Positions 55,785 through 64,000 of a stretch of 64,000 nucleotides of DNA are shown in pieces. The translations under genes and the position numbers were made by a program. The notes beneath the pieces were generated by a model, which saw only the letters and a list, made by a program, of their open reading frames with translations, made no database searches and was not told the origin of the DNA. How positions within the stretch are numbered: the stretch's first letter is position 1; every line of letters starts with the position of its first letter. Location of the stretch: contig JBAJFE010000007.1 of NCBI GenBank assembly GCA_037903355.1, positions 17,490-81,489 on the forward strand, read 5' to 3'. The stretch is from Trichuris trichiura. Its lineage: Eukaryota; Nematoda; Enoplea; Trichinellida; Trichuridae.

Positions 55785-56780
55785 ATGTCCGTGAAAAAAT
55801 TGCTGAATCAGCGCCAATTTCTGAAAGGCAGAGTCGACCGTCTATTGTCTGAAATGAAAGTGCATGCTTGCGCTGGGCAACATGCCCTGGTTCGTAGAAC
55901 CATGGAACTTCTGTACACGTATTTGGTAAAGTGCCGGGAGGTTCAGAATGACCTACGAGGTCACCTTCAGCCGGACGAAATAGAAACCGAAGTTTCTAAT
56001 TGGATGAGCTTCGAGTTGGCGGTGATGGAAGCTAAAGCTCAAATCGACAATTGTCTGCAGCCAGAATCGAAAGGACGGCCTTCGTCCGCAGCCGAGCTGC
56101 ACGAGCCCTAAGGCCTGCTACATGGTCCCCATCTGCCGAAATGGAACCTACCGGTGTTTGACGGTAACGTTTTAGAATTTGTCGCATTCTGGGACCAATT
56201 TGAGGCTGGAGTGCACAGCCGCCAAGAGTTGAGCGATGCGACAAAATTTCTTTACTTGAAGTCTGCTTTGAAAGGTGCAGCGCTGGATGCTGTCACCGGC
56301 TTGTCCTTGACCTCAGCCAACTACGCAGTTGCTATTGATATATTGAAGAACCGGTTTGGAAGGCCAGACGTTACCATACAGAATTACACTGTGTCGTTGC
56401 TCAAGTTGCAACCCTGCGCTCAAGCGAGATCTGAACGCCTGCGACACCTCCATGACAAGCTCATTTGGCATGTCAGAGCATTGTGCGCCATGGAGAAAAA
56501 CCCTGCAAGACAAATGACAGCGGCGGAAGTGCTGCCGGCAATCTTCAAGCTGAAAATGCCTCACTTTCTTCGAAGGACATCGGAAAACGATGCGTTTACT
56601 AGGAAAGAAGAAGTCACGCTGGACTCATTCTTTGAATTTCTTCGTACACAAGAGGTCGAAGAATCAGTAAAAGGAACCGTTGGAAGTCATCAGAAGCCCT
56701 TTAATGTATCCCATCCAAAACATAACACAGGCAGAGAACGTTTGCAACGACTGCAATGTTACGAACCTCAGTTTCTCTAG
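55785..56780 (+). pseudogene. BEL/Pao gag remnant (DUF1759-like)
   Basis: Begins MSVKKLLNQRQFLKGRVDRL. The stretch LPVFDGNVLEFVAFWDQFEA, with LYLKSALKGAALDAVTGL and VAIDILKNRFGRPD, matches the DUF1759 gag region typical of BEL/Pao elements. An in-frame stop at 56109-56111 splits the frame, and a second stop ends it at 56778-56780. The retroviral-like zinc-knuckle segment (CRITGCKQLHHQLLHYG) appears further on, in the same frame as the reverse transcriptase block. Confidence 0.85.
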
Positions 56781-56852
56781 AAACACATCTGTGTTCGAAC
56801 AGTTCAACGGATGGACACCACTTCGCCCAGTGCCCGGTATTTCTCAAACTGA

Positions 56853-57914
56853 ATGCCAAACAACGTTGGCGAATGGCCAAACAACATCGTGTATGCTTTA
56901 TATGCCCTCAAAGGGGTCACCCGTTGTGAAGCTAAGAACGAACGTTGCAGGATCACTGGATGTAAGCAACTACATCATCAGCTGCTGCATTATGGCAAGG
57001 TAGATAAGAGGTCGTACAACAGTGTGTTTCCCAAAAGGGAATCAGTGTCAGATAATCAAAATAGAACCACGGACAGTGAACTACGCATTGGGGTTGCGAA
57101 AACTAGCGATGGAAAGGTACTTCTGCAGACAGCTCCTAACGAGAGAAGGGCGTACATTGCAGCTATGCAGGAATACGTTGACAAAGGATGGGTAGAGGAA
57201 GTGCATCCTTCTGCTGAGGAGGGAAAGGTATGGTACCTCCCACACCGCGCTGTAATACGCGGCGAAGATTCAATGAAAAAATGCCGGGTTGTATTTGATG
57301 GATCCGCATGTTATCAAGGCCTCTCGCTGAAGGATTTGCTCGATCCTGGACCTGCACTGCAAAATGATTTAGTCGGCGTACTGTTCATGTACCGCCGCTT
57401 ACGGTTTGTGGTTCAAGCCGACATTGAAGCTATGTTTTCGCAGATTGAACTGCAGCAAGAGGATCGTGATTTTGTACGTTTTCTGTGGCGGCGGCTTGAT
57501 CCACACGAAACATTAAGGACAATGCGATTCACTCGACTTTGTTTTGGGCTAAAAAGCTCACCTTTCCTCGCGATGGCTGCAGTTCAGAAACATGCCCGTG
57601 ATAGCTCATCGCGATTTGCAAGGGCATCCGCAGAAGTTTTGCGAAATATGTACGTGGACGACCTCCTAATCAACTCTGCATCAGAAGCTGATGCAGTTTC
57701 CGTGGCGAAGGAAACCGCAAGCTTACTCGCTTCAGGCGGCTTTCCATTGCATAAATGGAGCAGTAATTCTCCAGTAGTGAAGGAACGTCTAGGTTGTAGC
57801 TCACAAGGTGAACTGATGAACCAGGTGAAGACTTTGGGCATGTTATGGTTCTGGTCCTCTGAGCCGGATGTACTGGCTTCTACTTTCAGCGGGCAATCCT
57901 GGCAAGGCCCGTAG
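56853..57914 (+). pseudogene. BEL/Pao pol remnant: zinc knuckle and reverse transcriptase
   Basis: A 353-codon open frame. After the zinc-knuckle tail it passes directly to reverse transcriptase: VEEVHPS, CRVVFDGSA, VQADIEAMFSQI (first catalytic Asp) and YVDDLL (catalytic pair). The protease that normally separates gag and RT in this superfamily is missing, indicating an internal deletion. The frame ends shortly after TLGMLWFW, before RNase H and integrase. It shares frame with the gag remnant. Confidence 0.9.
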
Positions 57915-58205
57915 AAACCGAAAGCACGAATGAAGAAGTCGGTCTCGCAATCAGACCTGTTCCCTTTATATACATAAAATTTTGTGTTCACCTTGTGAGC
58001 TACAACTTTGCGAGTTTTGTCCTCTTCAGGAGTAGCGTACTGACGCTGTGAACTTTAAGTGTTTCACAGTTAAGAACAATGCCCGCTGAAGGTTCAGTAC
58101 AAGCAGTAGAAGAGGCGGGAAATCCTGGCAAGGCCCGTAGAAACCGAAAGCACGAAAGAAGTCAGTCTCGCAATCAGACCTATTCCCTTTATATACACAA
58201 AGTTT
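57896..58205 (+). repeat. Direct repeat pair (about 88 bp)
   Basis: Copies at 57896-57984 and 58121-58205 begin ATCCTGGCAAGGCCCGTAGA and run through CAGACCT, CCCTTTATATACA; they differ at scattered positions and a short indel. The intervening 136 bp is unique. The first copy abuts the reverse transcriptase truncation, the second abuts the mariner. Confidence 0.85.
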
Positions 58206-58211
58206 TATGTA

Positions 58212-59000
58212 TTGGGTTGTTTCATCAGTTCGTTCCATTTTCTTTAGAAGTAAATTCTTTTTGTACGCAGTTGCTCTCATGCCATGCAGTATATATCTTT
58301 CAATACCTCTCGATGTTATCTGCAAGTTAGTACAGTTAAATCTTAATATCGCGCTCTTGAGAAGTTTCGGCTTAACTGGAAAGATGGAGTGTCAGGTCGA
58401 CAAAACGTGCTGCTTTTCCTGTATAACGGAGGATTAAGTACTGTCGCAGCGGCTGAAAAGATCCAGGCGCTCTACGGGGAAGAGGCTATCAGCGATCGAG
58501 CAGCTAGAAAATGGTTCTCCCGCTTTAGGGAGGGAAATTTCGATCTGAGTGACAATGCGAGGTCAAGGAGGCCAAGCGATTTTGATGAAGAGAAACTGAA
58601 CGTTCTAGTGCACGAAGATCCACGACAGTCGACACGCGAACTGGCTGAGAAGATTGGCTGCCGTCATGTGACTGTGAGCTGACATTTGCTATCTATGGGA
58701 AAGGTACAGAAAATGGGATTATGGGTGCCACATCAGCTGAGTCGAGATGACAAAATTCGGCGCGTTTCTGCCGCAGGTTCTCTTCTCCCTCGATACCGTC
58801 AAGCCGTGACCCAACGTCGCCCATTCTTCAGCCAGATCATCACAGGTGACGAGAAGTGGTGTCTGTTCGTCAACATGAAACAAAGGAAGGAGTGGCTGAA
58901 TCCTGGTAAGGATCTAACCCCGCGATCGAGGCCAAAATTGCACGAACGAAAGACTATGCTGTCCGTCTGGTGGGATTGTGAGCGTGTTATACAAGCGACA
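58212..59000 (+). mobile_element. Truncated mariner DNA transposon
   Basis: Starts after a TA dinucleotide with TTGGGTTGTTTCATCAGTTC, resembling mariner terminal repeats. The transposase frame follows and the element is cut off near 59000 without a matching 3' terminal repeat. It sits inside the BEL/Pao remnant, so it inserted after that element, or the two decayed together. Confidence 0.8.
58384..59000 (+). pseudogene. Mariner transposase, broken
   Basis: The N-terminal helix-turn-helix region reads AARKWFSRFREGNFDLSD, ARSRRPSDFDEEKL and PRQSTRELAEKIGCRHVTVS. The ITGDEKW motif carries the first catalytic Asp, and the second catalytic Asp is in SVWWDCE. Three lesions are visible: the ATG at 58384 is out of frame with the main reading frame (frameshift by about 58405), an in-frame TGA lies at 58680-58682, and the 3' end with the third catalytic Asp is missing. 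Confidence 0.88.
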
Positions 59001-59374
59001 CGTTACGTTCCATTACGTGGAGGTTGAGTACGGTGGTTTCGGTTGGTTGTGTTACTTGGTCATTCGATTAAAGCCTTGACAATCACATTTGTAGGCATCA
59101 AATCGCTGCAAAGCGAATGTCTTTCTTAAAAATTGATAAATTAATAATAATTTTATCGTGACAGACATGAAGAAGTAAGTGACGTGGTCATTCAGTTCAT
59201 CGTTGCTTAAAGAGAAATCACGGCCCACGAATACGAGGATTTTTCCTCTGTCTGAGAAAAGCAGTTTTTTAGCTCAGCTTCACTTTTTAATGCTATATTT
59301 TTTTTCTGACAACTCGCCAAACCAATAAAAATGTAATTAGGATTAGGAGTAGTTCGAAATTTTTTCTCTTAGCC

Positions 59375-59580
59375 GCGCCACAGTATGGAAAATGCAGGTT
59401 CCTTTCCGTTAAGTATACTATCAACCTGTTGTGTCTATACTGGCGAGTATGCCGACCTCTCCATTTCGCCCTAGTATAAGTCTAAACTAAGATGTGAGCC
59501 TCATGTTTAGCCCTTGGTTCAGGTAAGGGCAGAAAAGGATGGCCGGCAACCTATAGTATGATGACGGAACGGCTAAGAGA
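59375..59580 (+). repeat. Interspersed repeat, copy A
   Basis: Shares with copy B the order CCACAGT..TG..GAAA.TGCAGGTTCCTTT, then CTAAACTAAG-like and CATGTTTAGCC-like words, then AGTATGA.GACGGA. No coding potential was recognised. Confidence 0.65.
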
Positions 59581-59849
59581 CAAGATCCCTATTTTGTTTA
59601 TTTTTTAGTCCACATGCGCCTGCAGCGGCAAACACTCTCACTCTCACTTTTTTCCAAAGCTCCAAAGGTTTTCCATCTCTTACCGACTACTCGCTCTACT
59701 GTACTCCATCTCGATCACTTCGTCACCTCCATAATCCTCAAATGGCTGAAGAGCGATAACTTTTTTCTGCCAGGAACTTGTACACTTTTTGTCTTTCATT
59801 ATTTTTGTTCAATGCAAAAGAATTGGATCGAGTTGGTTACACGCTCCAC

Positions 59850-60040
59850 AGTCTGAGAAATGCAGGTTCCTTTGTGACAAATATGCGGCCACTCTTTTCC
59901 ACGCTTACTTGCCATCACGTTGGCTATCCTCTCCAGCCCTTAACTAAGGCTAAGTCAAAACTTAAGCCTTATGTTTGGGCTTAGACGTAGGAAAAGGGAG
60001 AAAAAATGGTTTGCTATTTTACAGTATGACGGAGACTACT
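59850..60040 (+). repeat. Interspersed repeat, copy B
   Basis: Direct, diverged copy of the repeat at 59375-59580, containing GAAATGCAGGTTCCTTTG, CTTAAGCCTTATGTTTGGGC and CAGTATGACGGAGA. A related segment in the opposite orientation occurs near 23875-24000. Confidence 0.65.
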
Positions 60041-60569
60041 TAGTTTCACAATAGTAGCGGCGGTCGGTCGTCACGAAAGCAATACGCAATTTACATATCC
60101 GAAATACGGGTATAGGTAAACGGTTTGTAAAATTAAAGGAACCTGTTTGAAAATGGGACGCCTTTGTAACGTCGCATAGTTTTACTTTACAGTTTGAGGC
60201 TGGATTTCGTTTATTCCAATACTATAAAAATTTTCTGGGCATTTTTGTAGACGTTGGGAACGCTGGATGAGAAGTTTTGCGCTTCTTCAGTGAGTGTAAA
60301 TGAGTTCTCTGGTAAAACAAAACCACATGAATTAAAGCAATAATAAGAATAATCCGGTTAGGTATTTTAAATATTCTTAGCGCTGATAGTACTTTTAGGC
60401 AGCGAAAGCAATTTTTTACGCTTGTAAGTAAAATACAGTGCACCTAATCTGTTGTACTTTTCAATCAATATTCAAGTACCGTAATAACCCATTGGTTTTG
60501 GATGAGTCGATGTTTTGTGTTTGAAAAGTTTGGAATCGTTGAACATTCGTCCAGTGGAATTTTTTCGCC

Positions 60570-61431
60570 ATGTCAGGTGACGAGGACCCAACAAAAGTGA
60601 AGGAAATGCTACCACAGTCTATTTCGCCGTCAGGGACTCCGGCGTCAGCAGCCGCGACGGCAGCAATGGGAACAGCAACCCCAGATACACCTTCCATTGT
60701 TACTGCACCAATTGAGAGCATGGAAACGGAACCTGCTGGAGCCTTGAACACAGCAAGCGAAGAAGCGCCGCCATCGGTTCCCGAACAGGCACCAGTTCCA
60801 CCGTCGCCAGCTCCTGAACCGAAGGCAGAGGTGGGTAGAAAATTTGTTTATTGGCAATTGCCAAAGCGTAGGGATATTCCCTTAAGACGACTGCGCAAAC
60901 AAGCTATCGTTTTTGCGAAGCTCTCGTTAACTCTTCCTTTCCGGGTTGGAAAAATCGTTTATTTCTTACGACAAAATTCTTCCCGAAGCTAAGCGTCTAA
61001 GTCAAATGTTTGTCGGATGGCGAAAACCTTATACGCTTTGGCGTAAAGTAGAATTAATTCGGTATGCTCAGACGATTTCTTATTACTTAGGAAATAACGA
61101 TGAAACAAGAACCACAGTTGGCTAAGGAGCCCTTAGAATCTTCGGCTCAAGTTCCGCACGGAGCGGAAAGTACACCATCGCAGACAAATTCGCATGCATT
61201 ACCCACCCGTCAGTACTTAGACCAGACGGTAGTACCGATCCTACTGCAGTCATTATCAGTGCTTGCAAGGGAAAGGTAGGTTGCCAAAAAGCTGACGTGC
61301 ATTTGTTCGGAAGCTGATGCTGTTTCAGGCCTGCGGATCCCATTCAGTTTCTAGCTGAAACTTTACTGAAGAACAAAGATCAGTTTCAGCCGGGCGGAGC
61401 AGCAAACGCCTATAATGGAGGCGCTAAGTGA
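60570..61431 (+). CDS. DPY30: DPY-30, SET1/MLL (COMPASS) core subunit
   Basis: Three exons, 60570-60830, 61091-61275 and 61329-61431, total 183 codons including stop. The C-terminal Dpy-30 motif is nearly identical to animal orthologues: [19 protein letters not shown] and, across the last splice, [20 protein letters not shown]. This X-type helical bundle dimerises and docks ASH2L in H3K4 methyltransferase complexes; in C. elegans it also serves dosage compensation. The N-terminal extension of about 125 residues is unusual, being rich in Ala, Pro, Thr and Glu; vertebrate DPY30 is about 99 residues in total. An AATAAA lies at 61606-61611, about 175 nt after the stop. Confidence 0.95.
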
Positions 61432-61605
61432 TGCGTTGTTTTTATGAAAAAAATTTTGTTCATTGAAAGGCATTTAACGGAGGGAAAAAGAAGAGCATAG
61501 AAAATCAGTTAGCTGCGTATATACCCTTTGTCTTGAGTATTCCTTTCAGCTGATTGTTGGCTATTGTCCCGCGTTTACTTGTAGTTCAGTTTTATTTTGA
61601 GGAAA

Positions 61606-61611
61606 AATAAA
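61606..61611 (+). promoter_or_regulatory. Poly(A) signal for DPY-30
   Basis: Canonical AATAAA 175 nt downstream of the DPY-30 stop and upstream of JTB. Confidence 0.55.
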
Positions 61612-61929
61612 CTGCTGCTTTGCAACAAGCCCGTTCGCATATACTTAAAAAGTTAATTTTAACCAGCTTCCGGCTGAATAGGGCTCTGTTTTTAAGCAAA
61701 ATGGTGATTTGTCGGGTTTGGGTTACTGTACTTTTGGATTAACTATATGCAGGTCAGAATGCGGATTGACTATTCATTCCCCCAAAGGCGAGTAGTTTCA
61801 TGCGCAGCGTTTGGCCATTTCTAGATGTAATTAGCGATTCTGTTCCGCGAAAAAATTAATACCATCTTGCGATGTACAACCGTATTATTTTAGGCTTTCG
61901 GAATGATAGGTTGACTTGTCTCCTTAGTC

Positions 61930-62460
61930 ATGCTGGAATTGGTTAAATTCCGGCGTCTTGCGTTGCTTTTTATGCTGTTCGTGTTTGTGCTGGCAGTTGT
62001 GCTCATAATGGAAAATTTTCATTTTCTCAACGAAGAAGGCAAAATTCAGTTCAAAAGCAAGCAAGCAGTCGGTGGAACAGCGCAAACCCGTTCCGAGAGT
62101 TGTTGGGAGAAGGAGACGTTTGATATTTTGATGCCTTGTACACCTTGCTCCGACTTTGACAAGATAGCTTTGGCGAAAACTTGCGGCCCAACGTCTCGTT
62201 ACTACGAAAAGGTAAATTGCTCAAAGTCCGGAGTCGTTTACCGTTCGTGTTATCCAAATCGAAATCAAACAACCAGTTACGTCCTGTTATGGTTTCTCAG
62301 CTTGATTTCGTCTCTGATCTTTTCGTTTTTGGTGAAGCGGCGTTCGGATTATTTGTACGAACGCCTGCAGAGTAGAATTCGCAAACAGTTTGAAGTGAAC
62401 TCGCCGGTAGAAAATTTAAGAGTCAACTCCGGTGAATCCATACCTTTTTCTTCCCAATAA
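61930..62460 (+). CDS. JTB: JTB (jumping translocation breakpoint protein)
   Basis: An intronless 176-residue frame. It begins with a hydrophobic segment (about residues 9-27) acting as signal or anchor. The cysteine-rich luminal domain has the family pattern: ESCWEKETF, MPCTPCSDF, CGPTSRYYEKVNCS and YRSCYP. A second hydrophobic helix is at about residues 117-137 (VLLWFLSLISSLIFSFLV), followed by a basic tail LQSRIRKQFE that parallels the C-terminus of vertebrate JTB. JTB is a conserved single-pass protein linked to mitochondria, midkine-like folds and cytokinesis; function in worms is unknown. The stop codon TAA is part of the poly(A) signal at 62456-62461. Confidence 0.87.
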   Translation: MLELVKFRRLALLFMLFVFVLAVVLIMENFHFLNEEGKIQFKSKQAVGGTAQTRSESCWEKETFDILMPCTPCSDFDKIALAKTCGPTSRYYEKVNCSKSGVVYRSCYPNRNQTTSYVLLWFLSLISSLIFSFLVKRRSDYLYERLQSRIRKQFEVNSPVENLRVNSGESIPFSSQ

Positions 62461-62461
62461 A
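62456..62461 (+). promoter_or_regulatory. Poly(A) signal overlapping the JTB stop codon
   Basis: The last codon CAA, stop TAA and next A make CAATAAAG, so the hexamer AATAAA embeds the stop. Cleavage would leave a 3' untranslated region of perhaps 10-30 nt. Confidence 0.65.
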
Positions 62462-63583
62462 GAGTTTATATTCCAAAATTTTTTACCGCGGCAAAGAGCG
62501 ATCTCTTCAAAACCTCTGGGAATGTTTATTAACGCTTTTTTTCAATTAAACGATTTCTAGTTTGAGCTGGGTTAAAGTTCTCATTTGCCTACAGATACTG
62601 ACGAAAGATACGTCTGACTTTAATTTTCTTATCTGAAACTTATTGCTAACGTCGTAGCGGAACGAAATGATCGGTTTCTGGTGATAAAAAGCAGTTTTAT
62701 TCTTTATCATTAAGATTGCAGTTATACGCCCAGAATTGCAGTAAAAATATTTCTAAGGTAGTGATTTGCTCTATTACCACTGGGCAACGTTTTGCGAATA
62801 AATTTCTTCCTTCTTTTCTGGAATAGTCAGAGATCCATGTCTATAAGGCTACGTTTTCAAGGCCGTGCTCCTGGGACAGCCATTTATTGGAGTGAAAATT
62901 AAATAAACGGGTCGTACGTAGTTGCGGTTCATATTCACAGTGAAACGGTGAGTAGGATCGGTTTCGTTTTCTCTTCAAAAAAGTATGGCGCATTGAGATT
63001 TGAAAAAATAAAGAAAATCGTTCTATAAATTTTCGCATACCAACTCTTGTACATTTGCGATAGCTTTTAGGTTACGGCTTCTGTGTCAATCAAAAGTGGT
63101 CTGAAAAATACTTTTGTAAGGATGAACCTGCTTTCTTGAAACGTTGCGAGGTGCCACGTAGACAAACCAGCCTCTACTGTCCAGCAAACCGCTTGCAAAC
63201 TGGTTCACTATTTTTACGAAGCGACTCCAAATTTTTAAAGTGGGTTCCTTCGGAAACGTTTCTTACATGGTTTCGTTATCTAGCTTTTTACAAAAACTTG
63301 TGAAAGTCGTATACCGTAATCATTAAGTGTGTTGAGGATGCTTAAAATAAAAAGTCGCTGCTACCTTTTCGGCAAGAATGTTGCCTTCTTTGAAGCTTTA
63401 GTGCAACTATTTTGATCTCTTTGTTTCTAACTGAGTTTTATTATGAATTAAGAATTAAAACTAAAAACTAACCAGCCCTAAACATTGTCGCTCGCTGTTA
63501 TGCAGTTGTTTTTCATTGGCAGGAAGTAACCACTAATAAGGTTGATTTGCATACTTCAGGATATCTGAACACTAAAGCTGACG
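62462..63583. other. Spacer downstream of JTB
   Basis: AT-rich, only short frames, no recognised repeats or RNA genes. Confidence 0.5.
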
Positions 63584-64000
63584 ATGGCTCATAATACGCC
63601 TTACCACGGAAATGGCAATATTGTCGCCAACAGAATTTATCAAGAAAGTCGAAATTCAGAATATTATGTACATTGTTTGTTTGAATGGAGATATCACAAA
63701 GAAGCTATTTCGCTCGCAAGGTTGGTACGTGTGAAATCGTATTTGCGAGTTTTTCATTACCATCAGCTTTTTTACCTTAATTGTAATTACTTAGTCACAT
63801 ATTAGTTCCTGTTTTGCTTTTTTGCCTACTCAATGTATCCATTCCTAAACGGATCATGTCACTGAAGGAAGAATGATGCCTGAAAGCTTCGTGTCACTGC
63901 AAATACGATTCTGCTATGCATTAATGAGCATTATGTGCATGGATGCCCAATCTTCTGCAGCACAAGAATTAAACGGCACGGTCTAACACAGGACTTCATT
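63584..64000 (+). CDS. Possible first exon of an unidentified gene (partial)
   Basis: An ATG frame starting MAHNTPYHGNGNIVANRIYQ lies 25 nt after a CTTCAG acceptor-like site. A possible donor (TAT|GTACAT) would end the exon near 63667, and another (AAG|GTTGGT) near 63720. No domain is recognised, and further exons would lie beyond the window. Codon content looks plausible, but support is thin. Confidence 0.3.

Larger units (their letters stand above)
55673..59090 (+). mobile_element. Degenerate BEL/Pao LTR retroelement, interrupted by a mariner
   Basis: A remnant with gag, zinc knuckle and reverse transcriptase, flanked by about 60 bp of imperfect direct similarity: TACGGTTGTTTTCGTTGGTT with ATTAAAGCC-like sequence near 55680-55730, and again near 59027-59080. 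These look like the inner parts of the two LTRs. Protease, RNase H and integrase are absent. A mariner occupies 58212 to about 59000. Internal stops and deletions make it incapable of autonomous activity. Confidence 0.85.

Overview
The window is nuclear DNA from a metazoan, most likely a nematode. The genes are split by many short introns (about 45-65 nt, occasionally 0.2-5 kb) with GT-AG and a few GC-AG borders, and coding sequence alternates with AT-rich spacer. The best taxonomic hints are a gene of the DUF229 sulfatase-like family that is expanded in nematodes, a same-strand gene cluster with operon-like spacing, a BEL/Pao element, and relaxed 3' splice sites unlike the strict TTTCAG of Caenorhabditis. 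I favour a clade I (Trichuris/Trichinella-like) worm, but that is inference. There are no bacterial genes, CRISPR arrays, or rRNA or tRNA genes that I can support.

Layout. 0.86-3.1 kb (-): DUF229 membrane protein. 3.1-10.5 kb: gene-poor, with a 223-bp near-perfect inverted repeat at 5956-6178. 10.5-13.6 kb (+): PP2A B56 regulatory subunit, 11 exons. 14.07-22.02 kb (-): tight cluster of ataxin-3, CLASRP and a nine-finger TFIIIA-like protein, spaced 165-200 bp apart. 24.4-27.2 kb (-): KCTD3/SHKBP1-type BTB-WD protein. 28.3-31.25 kb (-): arrestin-domain protein. 32.2-33.3 kb (-): kynurenine-formamidase-like hydrolase. 35.05-35.56 kb (-): small unassigned acidic-tailed protein. 36.7-42.0 kb (+): RIC1. 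42.6-49.7 kb (-): serum response factor, with a 5.1-kb intron holding two copies of a structured GC-hairpin element. 49.7-55.6 kb: spacer. 55.6-59.1 kb: broken BEL/Pao retroelement with a broken mariner inside it. 59.4-60.06 kb: two copies of an interspersed repeat. 60.57-61.43 kb (+): DPY-30. 61.93-62.46 kb (+): JTB. 63.58 kb: possible first exon of an unidentified gene.

The genes are mostly conserved housekeeping functions: phosphatase targeting, deubiquitination, splicing regulation, Pol III transcription, Golgi Rab6 exchange, H3K4 methylation and muscle/cytoskeletal transcription. They do not form one pathway. Exon joins were deduced by hand from reading frame and splice consensus. For ten genes the summed exons give an integral number of codons or consistent phases throughout, which supports the models.
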